Assembly: GCA_905202605.1 (NCBI GenBank)
Contig: CAJKSU010000151.1
Coordinates: 1 to 7,025, forward strand
Length of the DNA stretch: 7,025 bases
Direction: 5' to 3'
Origin: an uncultured Eubacteriales bacterium
GTDB taxonomy: Bacteria; Bacillota; Clostridia; Oscillospirales; Oscillospiraceae
Notes under the pieces: model-generated
What the model was told of the DNA's origin: nothing
What the model saw: only the letters and a program-made list of their open reading frames with translations
Database searches by the model: none
Position numbers and translations under genes: made by a program
In this document: positions 4,132 through 7,025 of the stretch, piece after piece
How the letters are laid out: every line of letters starts with the position of its first letter
Numbering within the stretch: the stretch's first letter is position 1

Positions 4132-5949
4132 ATGCTTCAGTCCAAAACCGTCACCGGCACCTGTCTGGTGGAGGAAACCACCCATCTCTATGATCTGACC
4201 ATCGCCCCCGAAGGGAAAGTAACGGCTCCGGAGGGAAAATTCATCGCCATGACCGTAGACGGCATCGGCTGTGATCCCAAGCCCGGTCGCTACCATGGCG
4301 ACATCATCCTCACCGTGGCGGATACCTACCACATGGCGCCCCATGCGCTGATGCGGCTCAACAACATCTCCCGCGAGTTTATGGACGCCGTGGTCATCGA
4401 CAGCGGCAAGGTAGTCCGCAGTCAGTGCGTGCCTGCGCTGATCCAGTCCGGCACCGTCACCGGCGAAAAGGCCGAAAACGTCTATCTCGCTTCCACTGCC
4501 GAGAGCTTCAACGGCATTCTGGTCACCGGCGACCAGCCCTATCTGGTCAAAAACTGCCGCATGGAGCTGGACGGCTTCGGCGCCAACGACTTTATGGGCG
4601 TCGGCTCCGCAGTTGCCGCCATTGATACCGCCGACGTGACCATTGACGGCTGTGATTTCTCCGTCAATGGCGTCACCCGGTGCGCGGTCCATGTGGGAGG
4701 CGACAGCCATGTGACCGTGAAAAACTCCCGGATCCAGAACACCTCTCCGGATTCCGACTGGCTGGGCGATTTCAGCTGGGCCTGCGGCTTTCTCGGCACC
4801 AACCGCCTCTGCCAGCTCTGCGACAACGGCACGGTAGTCTATGACAACTGCGACCTCATCAGCAACGGCTGGGGCATTCTCTCCATCGACGGCACCGACA
4901 AATATAATGAGATGATCGTAAAGAACTCCCGTCTGACCCTGTCCGGCCCCAGAAGCCATGGCTACGGTGCCTTCTGCATCGGCGGCAACCACGTGCGCTT
5001 TGAGGGCTGCGATGTCAATGTCACCGGCTATCCTCTGATGCTCCGGGGCATGATGGACAAGGGCCGCGCTGAGATCGTGGATTCCCGCATTCGGGGCCGC
5101 CGGTTTGGCCTGCTGGCCATGGGTGACACACACAGCGTTTTGACCGTTGCCGGCTCGGACTTCGAAACCGACAAATCCACCATGGTGTTCAAAGGCTCCG
5201 CCACCACCGTCAACATCACCGAAACCGCCATGCGCCCCGGCAACGGCGTGATCCTCCAGCTCATGGACAATGACGAAAGCGGCATGACCGGTCAGGACTT
5301 TAAGATCCCCGTAGGCGAAGTTGACAAGGCCATTGCAGACCGGGATCTGTTTGCCGCCGGGGAGGACGATATCAGTATGACCCTCACCGCCTGCCGCCTC
5401 ACCGGTGATTTCTACAATTCCACCACCAACATTCAGGCCAATAAGCGCTCTACTCAGGGCGGCTTTGGCAAGTTCCACGATACCCTCATCGGCACCGGTC
5501 AGGGCCACAACGAACCCACCAAAGACGGCAAGCCCGCAAGCCCCGCACCGGAGGGCGATGCTCCCGGCCCCCTGCCCGGCATGAAGGATCTGGACACCCC
5601 CAAGAATCTTGGTCTTACCCTCAAGGACACCACCATCACCGGCATCATCAGCTCCGCTACCCAGAAATACCGAGACGGCCTGACCCTCATTGACGAGTCC
5701 AACCGCCGGGAAATGTCCAACATCACCCAGACCGCCGCGCCCACCGTCAACAACGGCGTGATCGTATCGCTGGACCGCACCAGCCGCTGGACGGTCACCG
5801 GCACCAGCTACATCACTGCGCTGGAGCTGGCTCCCGGCGCTGTGATCGAAGCCCCCGCCGGAAAGGCGCTGACTGTCACCCTGAACGGTGCGCCACTGGA
5901 GCTGGCTCCCGGTCGCTATCAGGGCACGATCGTGCTGACGGTAGAGTGA
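4132..5949 (+). CDS. Right-handed parallel beta-helix repeat protein with duplicated terminal modules
   Basis: A 605-residue protein of unknown function. Residues 19-62 and 561-604 are homologous without gaps (18 of 44 identical, ending PGRYxGxIxLTV) and bracket the rest. Between them lie about 12 rungs of the pattern [VLMI]-x-[VILF]-x-x-[CST], e.g. YLVKNCR (137), VTIDGCD (169), VTVKNSR (194), VVYDNCD (235), MIVKNSR (261), VRFEGCD (288), AEIVDSR (313), LTVAGSD (337), MTLTACR (416), LTLKDTT (495). This is the pectate-lyase-like right-handed beta-helix fold, usual in sugar-active or adhesive proteins. I see no catalytic signature that would justify calling it a lyase. A Pro-rich stretch (about 461-492) probably leaves the helix as a loop. 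There is no signal peptide or membrane segment, and it has 13 cysteines, including CQLC at 227-230, which together suggest a cytoplasmic location. It follows the lipoprotein gene across a terminator-like hairpin and ends at a strong terminator, so it is probably part of that transcript. Confidence 0.9.
   Translation: MLQSKTVTGTCLVEETTHLYDLTIAPEGKVTAPEGKFIAMTVDGIGCDPKPGRYHGDIILTVADTYHMAPHALMRLNNISREFMDAVVIDSGKVVRSQCVPALIQSGTVTGEKAENVYLASTAESFNGILVTGDQPYLVKNCRMELDGFGANDFMGVGSAVAAIDTADVTIDGCDFSVNGVTRCAVHVGGDSHVTVKNSRIQNTSPDSDWLGDFSWACGFLGTNRLCQLCDNGTVVYDNCDLISNGWGILSIDGTDKYNEMIVKNSRLTLSGPRSHGYGAFCIGGNHVRFEGCDVNVTGYPLMLRGMMDKGRAEIVDSRIRGRRFGLLAMGDTHSVLTVAGSDFETDKSTMVFKGSATTVNITETAMRPGNGVILQLMDNDESGMTGQDFKIPVGEVDKAIADRDLFAAGEDDISMTLTACRLTGDFYNSTTNIQANKRSTQGGFGKFHDTLIGTGQGHNEPTKDGKPASPAPEGDAPGPLPGMKDLDTPKNLGLTLKDTTITGIISSATQKYRDGLTLIDESNRREMSNITQTAAPTVNNGVIVSLDRTSRWTVTGTSYITALELAPGAVIEAPAGKALTVTLNGAPLELAPGRYQGTIVLTVE
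5821..5912 (+). repeat. 17-bp exact direct repeat, in frame, encoding LELAPG
   Basis: CTGGAGCTGGCTCCCGG occurs at 5821-5837 and 5896-5912. The copies are 75 bp apart, so both are read in the same frame, 25 residues apart, in the C-terminal module of the beta-helix protein. It probably reflects a repeated strand-turn within that module rather than a mobile element. Confidence 0.8.
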
Positions 5950-5969
5950 TCTCTTATTGTTGATTTATC

Positions 5970-6008
5970 ATGCACACGGTTGAGTAATCCTTAACCGTGT
6001 GCATTTTT
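5970..6008 (+). terminator. Rho-independent terminator after the beta-helix gene
   Basis: ATGCACACGGTT (5970-5981) and AACCGTGTGCAT (5993-6004) form a perfect 12-bp stem with an 11-nt loop. A run of five T residues begins at the last stem base (6004-6008). It lies 20 nt past the stop codon and closes the lipoprotein/beta-helix transcript. It also marks the boundary to the A/T-richer unit that follows. Confidence 0.92.
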
Positions 6009-6037
6009 GTACTTTTCGTAATTGTTTTCATATTATC

Positions 6038-6066
6038 TTGAAAGAAACCATTATGAATGTTATAAT
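6038..6066 (+). promoter_or_regulatory. Extended -10 sigma-A promoter of the exonuclease gene
   Basis: TTGAAA (6038-6043), a 17-nt spacer and a perfect TATAAT (6061-6066), preceded by TG at 6058-6059 in extended -10 position. Transcription should start near 6073, giving a short leader with AGGAGAG at 6083-6089. It lies beyond the terminator, so the exonuclease gene is an independent unit. Confidence 0.85.
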
Positions 6067-6097
6067 ATCATTAGAAAAATTTAGGAGAGTGTTCAAA

Positions 6098-7025
6098 ATG
6101 GAGACTAGTTTTCTAGTGTTTGATGTTGAAACCGCTGATACGCTACATAGCAAAATCTGCTCAATCGGTATTACTCTCATTGATAATTGGGAAATATCAA
6201 AGGCTCAGAACATTTTCGTCAATCCAGAATGTAAATTTAGCAAGTCCAACACTCAAATTCACGGCCTGACTGAACAGGATGTCGCATCATCCGATTTTTT
6301 CCCAGTTGTTTGGGAAAATATAAAACCCTTATTTTTTGAACGTGTTGTTATCGCACACAACGCTCTTTTCGATTTATCTGTACTGAGGAAAACTCTTAAC
6401 TATTATGGAATAGACGAGCCGGAAATTCGATTCTTAGATACACTACAGATGTCACAAGATGCTTACCCTGATTTTCCAAGTCATGCATTATCTTCAATCT
6501 GTAGTGAATTAGGAATAACCCTTACACATCATGATTCCGGAAGCGATTGTGAAGCAACTGCAAAAATTTTTCTAGATATGTGCCTTAACAAGCATTTAAC
6601 CCCTTCTGATTATATCCAATCATACCCCCTGGAAAAGCATACGAATGCGTCAGTTTCCACTAATTACCACAGGCAATTATCTGCAAAATCCCGTTCGCTT
6701 TTGGAACTGAAAAAAATGCTTCCTGCCATTATATACAATGGACAAGTTGAGATGGCTGGTCTAAAACGGCTGTACAATTGGGTATGTACCTATTCTGAAT
6801 TTTCCTTATATACACCTCTACGCATTCAGATTGAAAAAATCCTTAGCGCTGAGATGCTTGACACTCAAGAAATAGATGAACTTTCCAGGATATGTAACAG
6901 GCTGCTCGATCCAGTAAACAGTGATCTATCATATTCACCTGACTTATCAGATATCGTTGGTAAAAACATTGTGCTCACCGGTGATTTTATTAAAGGTAGT
7001 AAATCAGACATTGAATCTATTTTAG
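6098..7025 (+). CDS. DnaQ-like DEDDh 3'-5' exonuclease with BRCT domain start (C-terminus beyond window)
   Basis: Open from the ATG at 6098 to the window edge: 309 residues, 3' end missing. The AGGAGAG at 6083-6089 with an 8-nt gap supports the start. Residues 4-160 carry the DEDDh exonuclease motifs: Exo I FDVET (Asp9, Glu11), Exo II HNALFD (Asp92), and Exo III with His145 five residues before Asp150, followed by CEATAKIF. IHGLTEQDV at 55-63 is also typical. All four acidic ligands for two metal ions and the general-base His are present, so it should be active on DNA or RNA ends. After a middle region with no recognised motif (about 165-285), VGKNIVLTGDFIKGSKSDIE (287-306) matches the opening of a BRCT domain as in NAD-dependent DNA ligase. 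Exonuclease-BRCT proteins are known in Firmicutes and are presumed to act in DNA repair. The gene is much richer in A/T and in TTA/ATA codons than its neighbours, suggesting separate origin. It was not included in the supplied long open frames because it runs off the edge. Confidence 0.9.
   Translation, partial: METSFLVFDVETADTLHSKICSIGITLIDNWEISKAQNIFVNPECKFSKSNTQIHGLTEQDVASSDFFPVVWENIKPLFFERVVIAHNALFDLSVLRKTLNYYGIDEPEIRFLDTLQMSQDAYPDFPSHALSSICSELGITLTHHDSGSDCEATAKIFLDMCLNKHLTPSDYIQSYPLEKHTNASVSTNYHRQLSAKSRSLLELKKMLPAIIYNGQVEMAGLKRLYNWVCTYSEFSLYTPLRIQIEKILSAEMLDTQEIDELSRICNRLLDPVNSDLSYSPDLSDIVGKNIVLTGDFIKGSKSDIESIL

Noticed and set aside
4084..5508. Long minus-strand open frame (474 codons) opposite the beta-helix gene
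   Set aside because: Same cause: a shadow of a G/C-biased coding region, rich in Ala/Gly/His, with no recognisable domain. Its start has no supporting context and the plus-strand gene explains the region.
4132..5949. Pectate lyase or other polysaccharide lyase assignment for the beta-helix protein
   Set aside because: The rung pattern supports the fold only. I could not identify the calcium-binding Asp cluster or catalytic Arg/Lys of known lyases, and there is no signal peptide.
1..7025. CRISPR array, insertion sequence, tRNA or rRNA
   Set aside because: I saw no regularly spaced repeats, transposase-like translation, cloverleaf or rRNA-like segment; the gaps between genes are short and explained by promoters and terminators.

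Overview
The window looks like chromosomal DNA of a high-GC, anaerobic, gut-type member of the Clostridia (Oscillospiraceae-like). Evidence: strong AGGAGG ribosome binding sites, sigma-A type promoters with 17-bp spacers, intrinsic terminators, an Ala/Pro/Ser-linked lipoprotein of the Firmicutes kind, and an iron-sulphur Old Yellow Enzyme typical of anaerobes. The taxon is an inference; no rRNA or marker gene is present.

Layout. Minus strand, right to left: a LysR-type regulator (2161 to 1214), then an NADH:flavin oxidoreductase of the 2,4-dienoyl-CoA reductase/enoate reductase type (1127 to beyond the left edge), which has its own promoter. Plus strand, divergent from the regulator: a solute-binding lipoprotein (2308-4035), an intercistronic terminator-like hairpin (4061-4110), a 605-residue right-handed beta-helix protein with no signal peptide (4132-5949), and a strong terminator (5970-6008). 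After this the base composition drops sharply and a separate unit begins: a DnaQ-like exonuclease with the start of a BRCT domain (6098 to beyond the right edge), with its own extended -10 promoter.

How the genes may work together. The regulator sits between the oxidoreductase and the divergent lipoprotein/beta-helix pair. The oxidoreductase and lipoprotein promoters share an identical 13-bp block, TTTACAGAATGCT, placed identically over the -35 box. The 146-bp gap between regulator and lipoprotein also holds two dyads. This suggests one LysR-controlled locus: an external receptor for an unknown solute, a flavoenzyme reducing an unsaturated compound, and a beta-helix protein of unknown role. 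No permease or ATPase is present, so the receptor is an orphan within this window.

The most unusual object is the beta-helix protein. It has about 12 recognisable rungs. Eight successive rungs carry a strictly alternating Arg/Asp position next to a Cys/Ser ladder, and two homologous 44-residue modules cap its two ends. I recognise the fold from sequence pattern only and cannot assign a function.
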